Source: Microbulbifer okhotskensis
GTDB lineage: Bacteria; Pseudomonadota; Gammaproteobacteria; Pseudomonadales; Cellvibrionaceae
Direction of reading: 5' to 3'
DNA length: 64,000 nt
NCBI RefSeq assembly: GCF_023895975.1
Contig: NZ_JALBWM010000008.1
Span: 21,288 to 85,287 of the forward strand
Positions 46,703-54,946 of this stretch are shown here, one piece after another. The translations under genes and the position numbers were made by a program. Under the pieces are notes generated by a model. The model had not been told where the DNA came from, ran no database searches, and saw nothing but the letters and a program-made list of their open reading frames with translations. Position 1 is the stretch's first letter. Each line of letters opens with the position of its first letter.

Positions 46703-47256
46703 CAGTGAATAGTGGGGCTGTTATCGGACTCACTGCCCTTTACTTCAGTAAATATATTAAGTACGGCGACACGCACATATTCCTGCAATTCCAGCAATTG
46801 TTGCTCAGTTTCTTCGCCCTCTTCCACTTGGTCAGAATCCAACTGGGAGATTGCACTAATATCCTTCAAGGCTTCATCACTGGTAGGCATCAGTTTGTCG
46901 CGAGCGCCACCGATACCGAAGCCATGTAAAAAACCTTCACACCAATGCCCCAGTGCTAAAGCGCGTGAGGTCACATCCTCGTCATCACACAACAACAACT
47001 GAAAGGCAAAGTCAGTGCCGCCAAGTTGCTTCTCACTTTCTTCCGCAAGCTGAAGAAAATCGCGATTCAAGTCTGCAGGCATCGCTTCCAAGTCGAGTAA
47101 TTTCCCCAACTCACTCTGCCAGCGGTTTTTGTCCGGCCGGACGCCTGCCACTAAAATGCCACAGATAAATCCATGCAGCTCACTGGGGTCAGCTTGCCCT
47201 CCGGCAGAGAGAATGGCATTGGCGAGAAGTTCAAATCGGCTAGCTTCAGAAGTCAT
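46702..47256 (-). CDS. ygfB: UPF0149 family protein YgfB
   Basis: 184 residues, acidic and helical, with family features SELHGFICGILVAG, LALGHWCEGFLHGFG and a C-terminal QLLELQEYVRVAVLNIF. YgfB is a small soluble protein; in Pseudomonas it has been linked to regulation of AmpR-independent cell-wall recycling genes. The frame is open 29 codons further upstream, but the family begins near MTSEASRFELLANAI. Heads the ygfB-pepP-ubiH-ubiI operon, divergent from zapA. Confidence 0.93.
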   Translation of the reverse strand: MTSEASRFELLANAILSAGGQADPSELHGFICGILVAGVRPDKNRWQSELGKLLDLEAMPADLNRDFLQLAEESEKQLGGTDFAFQLLLCDDEDVTSRALALGHWCEGFLHGFGIGGARDKLMPTSDEALKDISAISQLDSDQVEEGEETEQQLLELQEYVRVAVLNIFTEVKGSESDNSPTIH

Positions 47257-47463
47257 GATTACTGTACAGCTTTTCCTGGATGTGGCTTTTCTATCCGGCT
47301 GGCGCATTGCAGTTAAACCGGAAAATCGGGGTTTTAAAGACAATTTTGTGATTGTCCGCGCAGGCGGAGCGATTGACCCACCAATACGCCGGCAATATAG
47401 TAGCGGAATCCTTCGCAGTCTGTCGTGTTGCGAACCCAGACGTCGACCTCAAATGCAGGAAAT

Positions 47464-47667
47464 ATGGATAAGCTGCAAGCGCTAGAAAGCACCGTGGATT
47501 CACTGATCGCTCACTGTCAGCAACTGGCGGAGGACAACCGTGAACTGCGCCGGCAGGAAGCCGACTGGCTGCGTGAACGCCAGCGCCTGATAAAAAATAA
47601 CGAGGCCGCCCGTTCGCGGGTCGAAGCTATGATCAACCGTCTTAAGGGGCTAACGCAAAATTCCTGA
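47464..47667 (+). CDS. Small coiled-coil protein (TIGR02449 type) upstream of zapA
   Basis: 67 residues, nearly all coiled coil: LQALESTVDSLIAHCQQLAE and RRQEADWLRERQRLIK with heptad leucines. Family members are encoded directly before zapA in many gammaproteobacteria, suggesting a division-related role. ATG 47464 has AGGA nearby; its TGA overlaps the zapA start by one base. Confidence 0.85.
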   Translation: MDKLQALESTVDSLIAHCQQLAEDNRELRRQEADWLRERQRLIKNNEAARSRVEAMINRLKGLTQNS

Positions 47668-47996
47668 TGTCTGAAACCGCATCACCTCCCGAAACTGTAA
47701 CCGTTTCCATTCTCGATAAAGAGTACCGTGTCGCCTGCGCGGAGAGCGAATCTGCCGGGCTACAGGCATCGGCACGTCTTCTGCATGAACGCATGTCCCG
47801 CATCCGCGCCTCGGGAACTGTTATCGGATTGGAACGTATCGCCGTAATGGCAGCACTGAATATCGCCCACGAGCTTATTCAGGCAAAAGCCGAGCTCAGC
47901 TCCATCCCTCTACAACAGGAAATGCTAGAGCGCCTTACCGACAAGGTCCAGGATGCCTTGGGCGAAATGGACAGTGAAGAAAAGTCACCGGAATGA
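47667..47996 (+). CDS. zapA: Cell division protein ZapA
   Basis: 109 residues. N-terminal globular domain VTVSILDKEYRVACAESESA and a C-terminal coiled coil from about residue 60 (IGLERIAVMAALNIAHELIQ). ZapA binds FtsZ filaments and promotes bundling at the Z ring. It is followed by 6S RNA and ygfA as in E. coli. Confidence 0.94.
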   Translation: MSETASPPETVTVSILDKEYRVACAESESAGLQASARLLHERMSRIRASGTVIGLERIAVMAALNIAHELIQAKAELSSIPLQQEMLERLTDKVQDALGEMDSEEKSPE

Positions 47997-48046
47997 GGTG
48001 ACAAAAAGCGGCTTTGTGCTACTGGTCAGATCTTTTCAATTTCCAG

Positions 48047-48076
48047 TTAACAGGCCGCCTCACTACAAGTTATAAT
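48047..48076 (+). promoter_or_regulatory. Promoter of 6S RNA
   Basis: TTAACA at 48047-48052, 18-base spacer, perfect TATAAT at 48071-48076. The expected start is about 48081, where the RNA terminal stem begins. Confidence 0.75.
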
Positions 48077-48080
48077 TAGG

Positions 48081-48268
48081 GCATACCCTGGGGTGTTGGC
48101 CAGCAGACTATGTCCTTGAGCCGATAATCTTACCCCGGTGGTGTCCAGCGGGTGCTGGTGTGCAAGTCCGCCTTGAAGCGGAAAGCCTTATGTACTCCGG
48201 ATACTGCCACCTTGAACCTTACGGTTCGAGGCGCCGTCTACAGCCGCACACTCGGGGTACCCTATTTT
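48081..48268 (+). ncRNA. ssrS: 6S RNA
   Basis: About 188 bases. The ends pair: TACCCTGGGGTGT near the 5' end with ACACTCGGGGTA near the 3' end (one bulge, G-U pairs). Conserved 6S blocks shared with E. coli are CTTGAGCCGATA (near 48115), GTGCTGGTGTGCAAG for the upper stem, GCGGAAAGCCTTA and CACCTTGAACC. A large internal bubble mimics an open sigma70 promoter and sequesters RNA polymerase in stationary phase. The position between zapA and ygfA is the classical one. A T5 run follows. Confidence 0.93.
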
Positions 48269-48286
48269 TCCCACTCGCCCCCCAGA

Positions 48287-48865
48287 ATGATTGAAAATAA
48301 ATCGCAACTACGTCGCCGTATCCGCGCGGAGCGACGGGAACTTGGCGCCTATCAACAGCGTCTGCATGGCCGCGCAGCTACCACTCTCTTGAGCCGCACC
48401 CCACAAATGAATCGCGCTATGCACATCGGCATCTACTGGCCTATGGATGGCGAACTCGATATTCGCTGCCTCCTGCAACGATTCCCTAAAAAACAGTTCT
48501 ACCTCCCGGTACTCCCGGCTGAGCCACACCCCCACCTCAGATTCAGCCGCTGGCACGGTGGCCCGTTAACATTTCGCAATCGCTACCGCATTCCAGAACC
48601 CGTCGCCGGACCCTACCGCGCTCCCAATTTACTGGATCTGGTATTGGTGCCACTGGTGGCTTTTGACCCCAGTGGCTCGCGCCTGGGTATGGGTGCGGGT
48701 TTTTACGATCAGACTTTTGAGCACAAACAATTACTGCCGGGAATTGGTCCACAGCTGATTGGTGCAGCCCACCAGCTGCAGTGCCTGGATCATTTACCGA
48801 CGGATAATTGGGATATTCCACTAGACATGGTGGTCACTGAGAAACGGATTTATCGGTGCCGTTAG
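48287..48865 (+). CDS. ygfA: 5-formyltetrahydrofolate cyclo-ligase
   Basis: 192 residues; converts 5-formyl-THF to 5,10-methenyl-THF using ATP. N-terminal SQLRRRIRAERREL, IGIYWPMDGELDI, PFTF-like LVPLVAFDPSGSRLGMGAGFYD with the ATP/Mg loop. The open frame extends to 48152, but that runs through 6S RNA; the family N-terminus supports ATG 48287. 6S RNA ends 18 bases before it, so both may share a transcript, as in E. coli. A palindrome terminator follows. Confidence 0.95.
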   Translation: MIENKSQLRRRIRAERRELGAYQQRLHGRAATTLLSRTPQMNRAMHIGIYWPMDGELDIRCLLQRFPKKQFYLPVLPAEPHPHLRFSRWHGGPLTFRNRYRIPEPVAGPYRAPNLLDLVLVPLVAFDPSGSRLGMGAGFYDQTFEHKQLLPGIGPQLIGAAHQLQCLDHLPTDNWDIPLDMVVTEKRIYRCR

Positions 48866-48873
48866 CGGCAGTA

Positions 48874-48923
48874 CAAGAAACAAAAAAGCCGAACACTTAA
48901 GTGTTCGGCTTTTTTGTTTCTTG
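48874..48923. terminator. 50-base perfect palindrome, bidirectional terminator
   Basis: A 25-base arm (48874-48898) is perfectly complementary to 48899-48923, centred on CACTT/AAGTG with no loop mismatch. It contains GCCGAACACTT and six-base A and T runs, so it terminates ygfA and the convergent small gene. Confidence 0.9.
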
Positions 48924-48953
48924 CTCGTGGGCAGAGCGCCCCCCGGCATTAGC

Positions 48954-49091
48954 CTAACGGGTAACCACTCCCTGTTGCAGAGCAGCCGGCGGTTCGGATT
49001 CAGAGGTAAAAACCTCAGATAAACCACTGGTACTCAACAGAACGCCCGCGACAAAGACAACCACGGCGATTGTCAGCGCATCGGCTTTCAT
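48954..49091 (-). CDS. Small single-span membrane protein (45 residues)
   Basis: Minus strand: ATG 49091 to TAG 48954, 45 residues. A hydrophobic N-terminal segment (LTIAVVVFVAGVLLSTSGL) is followed by an acidic/proline tail (VFTSESEPPAALQQG). AGGA is eight bases before the ATG, a convincing ribosome site, and the flanking terminator lies just after the stop. No family recognised. It could be a small inner-membrane protein or a signal-anchored peptide. Confidence 0.6.
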   Translation of the reverse strand: MKADALTIAVVVFVAGVLLSTSGLSEVFTSESEPPAALQQGVVTR

Positions 49092-49336
49092 TGGGACCAT
49101 CCTGTACGATCAACTTTGTTTTTATATGCATTTCGCCCCGCATATGACCTATGCCACTGCAAAAGTTCCACGCCAATAGAAGATACTGAAGAATCGGTGC
49201 AATAGTAACCGGTTATTGGATATTTTATGAGTTTTCTGTCGCATTATTAGACAAGTAAGTTCGACAAAACAGGATTTTCAGTCTATACCCGTCAAGTTAG
49301 TTGAGACGCTTTTCTTAGCTAAACCCGAGACTGGGC
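49092..49336. promoter_or_regulatory. Intergenic region upstream of small membrane protein
   Basis: 245 bases between ilvA (3' end 49337) and the small gene, both on the minus strand. The small gene's promoter would be here; AT-rich around 49230-49270. No hairpin with a U tract was seen for ilvA. Confidence 0.35.
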
Positions 49337-50851
49337 TCAGCTACCCAAAAACAAGCGATAGGCCGGGTTTTGCGTTTCATCCCAAAAACGGAATTGAAGC
49401 TGTTGTAAAAGTGCCAATAATTCGCTCCGAGCATGCGGCTCTACCTGCAGACCTACCAGCACGCGCCCGTAGGCAGCACCGTGGTTACGGTAATGGAACA
49501 GAGTAATATTCCAGCGTTCGGCTAGATGCTCTAAAAACTTCCGCAGCGCTCCTGGCCGCTCGGGAAATTCAAAACGATAAATCACTTCATTGCACAAACC
49601 CGATACCCTGCCTCCAACCAAATGGCGAATATGCAATTTTGCCATCTCGTTGTCGGTCAGATCGGTTACCTGATAGCCTTTTGCTTCGAGGCGACTTAAC
49701 AGCTGGCGTCGGTCTTCCTCAGACACCACCTGCAGCCCCACAAAGATATGCGCCTCTTCCTCACTCGCAAAACGGTAGTTGAACTCAGTAATTGACCGGT
49801 CCCCCAGGTCACGGCAAAACTGCAGGTAACTGCCGGGGCTTTCCGCTATGCGTACGGCGATTACTGCTTCACGCTTCTCCCCAATTTCCGTTCGCTCGCT
49901 GATATAGCGCAAACGGTCAAAATTGATATTGGCACCACTGCATACTGTGGCAAAAGCACCGTTGCGGGTCTCGCTCTGCTCCAGGTACTTCTTCAGGCCC
50001 GCGAGGCCAAGCGCTCCAGCGGGTTCGGCAATTGAACGAGTATCCTCGAATATATCCTTAATCGCTGCGCAGATTTCGTCGGTACTGACGGTGATAACCC
50101 CATCCACGCTTTCACGTAATACCCGAAAGGTCTCCTCACCGACCTGCGCAACCGCCACACCATCGGCAAATAACCCCACTTCTGGCAGCCGTTTGCGTTC
50201 ACCAGCTTCCAGCGCGGCTTTCAAGCAGGCAGCATCCTCCGGCTCGACACCGTACACCTTGGTTTCTGGGCGAACATACCTGATGTACGCGGCCATGCCC
50301 GCAGCCAGCCCTCCACCACCAACCGGTATAAACACTGCATCCAGATTTCCCGAGTGTTGGCGTAGCAGCTCCATTGCAACCGTGCCCTGCCCCGCGATTA
50401 CATCCGGGTCATCGTAGGGGTGCACAAATACCAGACCGCGCTCTTCTACCAATTCTCGAGCCCGTGCAGCGGCTTCTTCAAAAGTATCTCCGTGCAACAC
50501 CACTTCAGCACCGCGCATACGCACCGCACTTACCTTAATTTGTGGCGTTGTCTTTGGCATCACGATAGTCGCCCGCACACCCAGTCGGGCGGCCCCAAGG
50601 GCGAGGCCTTGGGCGTGGTTACCAGCAGACGCAGCAATCACCCCACGTGCGCGGTCTTCGGCAGGTAACTGCAAGAGCTTGTTGTAAGCCCCGCGAATCT
50701 TGAATGAAAACACCGGTTGCAGGTCTTCGCGCTTCAGCAAAATGCGGTTATTAAACCGGTGGGAAAGTTGGCGCATTTGCTCCAATGGTGTCTCGGTAGC
50801 GACATCGTAAATACGTGCGTCTAAAATGCGCTTGATGTAGGACTTGGGCAT
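49337..50851 (-). CDS. ilvA: Threonine deaminase (biosynthetic)
   Basis: 504 residues; deaminates threonine to 2-oxobutyrate, first step of isoleucine synthesis. The PLP lysine is K51 in FSFKIRGAYNK, with ASAGNHAQGLALGAARLGV and the glycine phosphate loop FIPVGGGGLAAG. Two C-terminal ACT-like regulatory domains are present (VRIAESPGSYLQFCRDLGDR and YRFEFPERPGALRKFLEHLA), as in the isoleucine-inhibited E. coli enzyme. Divergent from rpiA. Confidence 0.96.
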   Translation of the reverse strand: MPKSYIKRILDARIYDVATETPLEQMRQLSHRFNNRILLKREDLQPVFSFKIRGAYNKLLQLPAEDRARGVIAASAGNHAQGLALGAARLGVRATIVMPKTTPQIKVSAVRMRGAEVVLHGDTFEEAAARARELVEERGLVFVHPYDDPDVIAGQGTVAMELLRQHSGNLDAVFIPVGGGGLAAGMAAYIRYVRPETKVYGVEPEDAACLKAALEAGERKRLPEVGLFADGVAVAQVGEETFRVLRESVDGVITVSTDEICAAIKDIFEDTRSIAEPAGALGLAGLKKYLEQSETRNGAFATVCSGANINFDRLRYISERTEIGEKREAVIAVRIAESPGSYLQFCRDLGDRSITEFNYRFASEEEAHIFVGLQVVSEEDRRQLLSRLEAKGYQVTDLTDNEMAKLHIRHLVGGRVSGLCNEVIYRFEFPERPGALRKFLEHLAERWNITLFHYRNHGAAYGRVLVGLQVEPHARSELLALLQQLQFRFWDETQNPAYRLFLGS

Positions 50852-51057
50852 GGCGTGTTTTCAGGCTGTAGCGGTTAATTTCTGTGCGCGACTCAGCGTG
50901 GAACAGGAGCAACTGAGGCCCTGTGTGGGGGCGCAACACCAGCATGACAGTCTAAGCCCTGAGAAGCATATTTGCCACAAAAAACAACATATTGCGCTTT
51001 TTTCTATCGCTTGACACAAATTAAAGCGAAATAATTGCAAAGGGAACGATCCAGAGT

Positions 51058-51729
51058 ATGACCCAGGATGAACTGAAACAGGCGACAGCTCGCGCCGCTA
51101 TCAACTATATTGCCCCGCGTCTGGAGGACGACTCCATTGTCGGCGTAGGTACCGGTTCCACTGCTAACTTCTTTATTGATTATCTGGCAGAGATCAAAGG
51201 TACCTTCGATGGCACTGTTGCCAGCTCCGAAGCCTCCGCAGAAAGACTCAAGTCCCACGGTATCCCAGTCTATGAACTTAATGCCGTCGACAGCATCCAG
51301 TTTTATGTGGATGGTGCAGATGAAGCAAATCCCGCCCTGGAATTGATCAAGGGTGGCGGCGCCGCACTGACTCGGGAGAAAATTGTTGCAGCCTGCGCTG
51401 AAGAATTTATCTGTATTGCCGATGAGAGCAAATGGGTAAAAGTGTTGGGTGAATTTCCATTGCCGGTTGAAGTCATTCCCATGGCCCGCTCCCTGGTCGC
51501 TCGCGAGCTGGTTAAGTTGGGAGGTGACCCGGTTTATCGTCAAGGTGTGATCACCGATAACGGTAACGCCATCCTAGACGTATACAATTTGAGTATCGAA
51601 AACCCAACTTCATTTGAAGAAACTATCAACAATATTACCGGGGTGGTCACCAACGGCATTTTTGCCAAGCGTTCTGCCAATATTTTGCTGCTTGGCACCA
51701 GCACCGGGGTGAAAACCATCACTGTATAA
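51058..51729 (+). CDS. rpiA: Ribose-5-phosphate isomerase A
   Basis: 223 residues; interconverts ribose-5-phosphate and ribulose-5-phosphate. [33 protein letters not shown], the DGADEANP catalytic Asp pair, [14 protein letters not shown] and [11 protein letters not shown] are conserved. A TTGACA (51011-51016) upstream is the clearest -35 element, but the -10 is uncertain. The lytic transglycosylase gene begins 17 bases after the stop. Confidence 0.96.
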   Translation: MTQDELKQATARAAINYIAPRLEDDSIVGVGTGSTANFFIDYLAEIKGTFDGTVASSEASAERLKSHGIPVYELNAVDSIQFYVDGADEANPALELIKGGGAALTREKIVAACAEEFICIADESKWVKVLGEFPLPVEVIPMARSLVARELVKLGGDPVYRQGVITDNGNAILDVYNLSIENPTSFEETINNITGVVTNGIFAKRSANILLLGTSTGVKTITV

Positions 51730-51745
51730 ATATGCGTAAATAATT

Positions 51746-52372
51746 ATGCACAAAAAAAATAAAAAATGTGGGCTGGCCCTTTTGCTTAGTGTTGTGGCAC
51801 TGAGCAGCGGCTGCGCCACCAGCCCACCGAATAATCTCGACAATATCTGCGCTATTTTTCAGGAGAAAAAGAAGTGGTACGGCGAGGCAAAAGATGCAGA
51901 GGACAAGTGGGGCGCACCGATTGCCGTGATGATGGCAATCATGCATCAGGAGTCCCGCTTTGTGCACGATGCCAAGCCTCCACGTACAAAAATCCTCGGT
52001 TTTATCCCCGGACCACGCCCGTCCGACGCCTACGGCTACCCACAGGCGTTAGGAAGTACCTGGCGCTCATATCAACGTTCTGCATTTAACTATGGCGCTG
52101 ATCGAGATGATTTTCGTGACGCTATCGATTTTATTGGCTGGTACAACAACACCAGCGCTCGCCAGTGTCAAATACGCTCTAATGACGCCTATAACCTTTA
52201 TCTAGCCTATCATGAGGGCCACGGTGGGTTTAACAGACGTACTTTTAAAAGCAAGGCTTGGCTTAAAAAGGTGTCCCATAAGGTTTCGGCAAGAGCACAA
52301 AAGTACCAGCAACAACTCAATAGCTGCGAAAAATCACTGAAAAGACGTAAGAAATTTCTCGGTATTTTCTAA
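51746..52372 (+). CDS. Lytic transglycosylase-like lipoprotein
   Basis: 208 residues. Signal peptide with lipobox LSSGC (cysteine about 23) predicts an outer- or inner-membrane lipoprotein. The SLT-type domain carries the catalytic glutamate in MMAIMHQESRFVHDA, DAYGYPQALGSTWRSY, and YNLYLAYHEGHGGF. It cuts glycan strands to leave anhydromuramic ends. It probably belongs to the rpiA transcript. C-terminus is lysine-rich. Confidence 0.88.
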   Translation: MHKKNKKCGLALLLSVVALSSGCATSPPNNLDNICAIFQEKKKWYGEAKDAEDKWGAPIAVMMAIMHQESRFVHDAKPPRTKILGFIPGPRPSDAYGYPQALGSTWRSYQRSAFNYGADRDDFRDAIDFIGWYNNTSARQCQIRSNDAYNLYLAYHEGHGGFNRRTFKSKAWLKKVSHKVSARAQKYQQQLNSCEKSLKRRKKFLGIF

Positions 52373-52688
52373 TTGCCAAATGGTAATACGCCTGCCACCG
52401 TCATCCATCCGCCCAACCACGTGAGCACTGATTGCACTAGGGATGGTGCTTTTGAGCCGTTCATTTTATGACCGCTGATTCGCAGCGAGAAAAATTCTCC
52501 GAGCTGGCGGAAAATGGCGCTACAAGGCACCAAAAACTGACTACCCTGAAAACTAATAGCCATACGCTTAAGACTTGGAACTGTTAACGGTACAGGCCCC
52601 GCAAGAAGCATAACGTTTGCAGCCCTAACGTGACGCTGGGTGCTCCCTCAGAGAAGCAAAAGCGTCCTTACACTTTTTGGAGCGCCCG
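52373..52688. other. Intergenic region before the DUF4168 gene
   Basis: 316 bases. An 80-codon minus-strand frame (52369-52611) spans most of it without recognisable motifs or a good ribosome site, and it overlaps the transglycosylase stop. I see no terminator. Confidence 0.4.
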
Positions 52689-53063
52689 ATGAATCTCTTT
52701 TCGAAATACTTGGCTGTATTTACATTACTCCTCAGCGTACCGCTGGTCTGGGCACAACCTGCATCTCCCCAGGCAAGTGCCCCCAAAGCTGCTTTTAGTG
52801 AACCGCAACTCAAACAATTTGCCGACGCCTACCGCTCTATTGTGATGTTGAGCCGCGAATATGCGCCCAAATTAAAAGCTGCCGCAGACATCAAAGAGGC
52901 GGAAATAATCAACAAAGAGGCTCAGGGCAAAATGATCGCTGCTATCCAGAAGGCCGGCCTGTCAAAAAGTAAATACCAGGAAATTGCCAATAGTATTAAA
53001 TCAAACCCAGCGTTACTGGAGAAGGTCAATAAAATTTTACAACAGACCCACACCCCGCAATAG
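52689..53063 (+). CDS. DUF4168 family exported protein
   Basis: 124 residues: signal peptide (LAVFTLLLSVPLVWAQ), then a helical, alanine- and lysine-rich body with FSEPQLKQFADAYRSIV and GLSKSKYQEIANSIKSNPAL, the DUF4168 pattern. GGAG six bases before ATG 52689 is preferred over a TTG 12 bases upstream. Periplasmic, function unknown. Confidence 0.83.
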   Translation: MNLFSKYLAVFTLLLSVPLVWAQPASPQASAPKAAFSEPQLKQFADAYRSIVMLSREYAPKLKAAADIKEAEIINKEAQGKMIAAIQKAGLSKSKYQEIANSIKSNPALLEKVNKILQQTHTPQ

Positions 53064-53092
53064 CCGATTCTATTTTCCTCGCGGCGCTCTGA

Positions 53093-53524
53093 TCAACTCA
53101 CTGCGCCGCTTAAATCCAACTTTACTGCCAACACCTGGCAGATAATAGTTAAATGGGTCTTTACCCAATTACGATCGAATGAACCCCAATCCCGCAACAA
53201 ATAATAGCCATCGTTATGCCGTACCCCCTCCTGCATAAACTCAACGAAAGTACCGTGACCAGGCAACCCCTTCGCAATAATGTCCTGAATAGTACGCCGT
53301 GGCCAACCGGTCGCCTGCTCGAGAGCTGGATTGTTTGCGCGGGGAATAGACTCAATCAGGTAAGCGATCAACATTCTCCGACAAATTGTCGGGTTTAACT
53401 GACTTTCAACGAGCGCAGTGGGCATTTGACCGATCCTTCTCGAAAGTAATTTTTCTATTGTTGACGAATATGACTTGCAGGTCGAGCCAGTGTTACCCGC
53501 TAGCAGTTTAGATTTAGCGGGCAT
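53093..53524 (-). CDS. Winged helix-turn-helix-like protein
   Basis: 143 residues. The middle reads CRRMLIAYLIESIPRANNPA then LEQATGWPRRTIQDIIAKG, a helix-turn-helix-like DNA-binding segment, followed by YYLLRDWGSFDRNWV. No close family name recognised; probably a small transcription factor. Start: ATG 53524 has AGGAGGT ten bases upstream; ATG 53425 (residue 34) has AAGGA eight bases upstream, so translation could begin at either. Convergent with the DUF4168 gene, with a GCGGCGC/GCGCCGC hairpin (53081-53109) at the junction. Confidence 0.7.
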   Translation of the reverse strand: MPAKSKLLAGNTGSTCKSYSSTIEKLLSRRIGQMPTALVESQLNPTICRRMLIAYLIESIPRANNPALEQATGWPRRTIQDIIAKGLPGHGTFVEFMQEGVRHNDGYYLLRDWGSFDRNWVKTHLTIICQVLAVKLDLSGAVS

Positions 53525-53712
53525 TCAGTATTTTACCTCCTGATTAGATGGCCCAAACCCTATGGAAAAACCAGTAATCAACGGTTTTAAGCGTAAAAAA
53601 ATATACAAAACGGGTATCCTAACAACTTTGATTCTCTAATCGTGTTTTCCTGAATTTCCCACCTACTATCATCAAAAATTAGAACTGACTTGCACATAAA
53701 ACACACAGACGC

Positions 53713-53741
53713 CTGACTTTCCCGCTTTCTTTGCGCATAAT
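53713..53741 (+). promoter_or_regulatory. Candidate promoter of the AraC-family gene
   Basis: CTGACT (53713-53718), 17-base spacer, CATAAT (53736-53741), about 59 bases before the GTG start. Assigned by eye. Confidence 0.4.
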
Positions 53742-53799
53742 CCCTACCGCATATTAAAAACAAAAGCAGCAGACAGAAAATAATGGTGAGGCTGAGAGA

Positions 53800-54834
53800 G
53801 TGGATATTGAAAACCCCAAATTCCGTGAAGCGGGGCTAGGCATCCTCGCAGCAGCGGTGCGCGCCCAACTAATCGGTGCGCAAGCTGCGGGACTGGACTG
53901 CCAACAACTACTACACGACAGTGGAATCACCCACGCTCAGCTGGACGATCCCGACAGCCGCATTGGCCGGGAGCAAGTGGCAAGCCTGCTACGCTTGGAG
54001 TGGGATTTGTTGAATGATGAGTCTGGAGGCTTTCTTGCCCGCCCTTGGCTCCCTGGGACTTTTGCCATGATGGGCCATGCATGCATTAGCTGCCCTAACC
54101 TCCGCCGTGCCCTGCTTCGCTCAGGCCGCTTTATCAGCATGGTGAGTGACGATCTGCATATCAAGTTAGTCGAGGATGGCGAAGAAGCCCGACTGATCAT
54201 CCACCATAGCAATGATAAAAACCTGCCCAATCAAATCTTTGTCGAATCCATCGCGGTAATCTGGCTGCGCTTTTTCAGCTGGCTGATCGACCGTACTATT
54301 TTACTGGAGCGAGTTCTTCTGGCTTTCTCCCCCCCCGACTATAACGAAGACTACAGCGATATGTTCCCCTGTAGACACTATTTCAACCAGGCAGAGACTT
54401 GCCTGGTGTTCAGTACCCGCTACCTGCAGATGCCGCTGGTTCGCGATGAACAGCAGCTAGCGGACTTTCTTTCTCGTGCGCCGGAGTGCTTGCTGACCCA
54501 ATACAAATCTGACCACAGCTTTACCGGTCGTATACGCCGTATGCTGCAACAACAAAACAGCATAGAGAACCTATCATTGGATGATGTCGCCGCGCGGCTT
54601 TATACATCACCACAGACGCTCCGCCGCCGCCTCAAAGAAGAGGGCAATAGCTGGCAAGATATTAAAGACTCTGTCAGGCGGGATATGGCGGTGTATCAAT
54701 TGAAACAGCAGGAAACCGCAGTAGCGGAAATCGCCGAGCGTCTCGGCTTTTCAGAGCCCAGTGCCTTTAATCGCGCCTTCAAAAAGTGGACAGGACTGGC
54801 GCCGGGTGCCTACAGGGAGAAGTTTCGCAGCTAG
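53800..54834 (+). CDS. AraC-family transcriptional regulator
   Basis: 344 residues. An Arabinose_bd (PF12625)-like ligand domain occupies the first two thirds (ARPWLPGTFAMMGHACIS, SMVSDDLHIKLVE), followed by a two-HTH AraC domain (LSLDDVAARLYTSPQTLRRR and VAEIAERLGFSEPSAFNRAF, ending WTGLAPGAYREKF). Proteins of this layout often control catabolic operons for fatty or amino acids. GTG is the start, with GAGG eight bases before it. It lies 1.7 kb before the acyl-CoA operon, separated by the oppositely oriented OmpA gene, so a regulatory link is only a guess. Confidence 0.9.
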   Translation: MDIENPKFREAGLGILAAAVRAQLIGAQAAGLDCQQLLHDSGITHAQLDDPDSRIGREQVASLLRLEWDLLNDESGGFLARPWLPGTFAMMGHACISCPNLRRALLRSGRFISMVSDDLHIKLVEDGEEARLIIHHSNDKNLPNQIFVESIAVIWLRFFSWLIDRTILLERVLLAFSPPDYNEDYSDMFPCRHYFNQAETCLVFSTRYLQMPLVRDEQQLADFLSRAPECLLTQYKSDHSFTGRIRRMLQQQNSIENLSLDDVAARLYTSPQTLRRRLKEEGNSWQDIKDSVRRDMAVYQLKQQETAVAEIAERLGFSEPSAFNRAFKKWTGLAPGAYREKFRS

Positions 54835-54852
54835 AAATTCAGCTGAATAACA

Positions 54853-54890
54853 AAAGTGCCCGGCGGTAACAACGGGCACTTTCATTTCGT
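54853..54890 (+). terminator. Intrinsic terminator after araC-like gene
   Basis: AAAGTGCCCG (54853-54862) pairs with CGGGCACTTT (54873-54882) around a ten-base loop, followed by CATTTCGT. Convergent genes meet here. Confidence 0.8.
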
Positions 54891-54946
54891 CTATTAATTT
54901 TTTACACTCACCAATTTATCCATAACTGTGATTTATTTTCGAGTGA

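Noticed and set aside
52369..52611. 80-codon minus-strand frame
   Set aside because: No ribosome site and no known domain; overlaps the transglycosylase 3' end.
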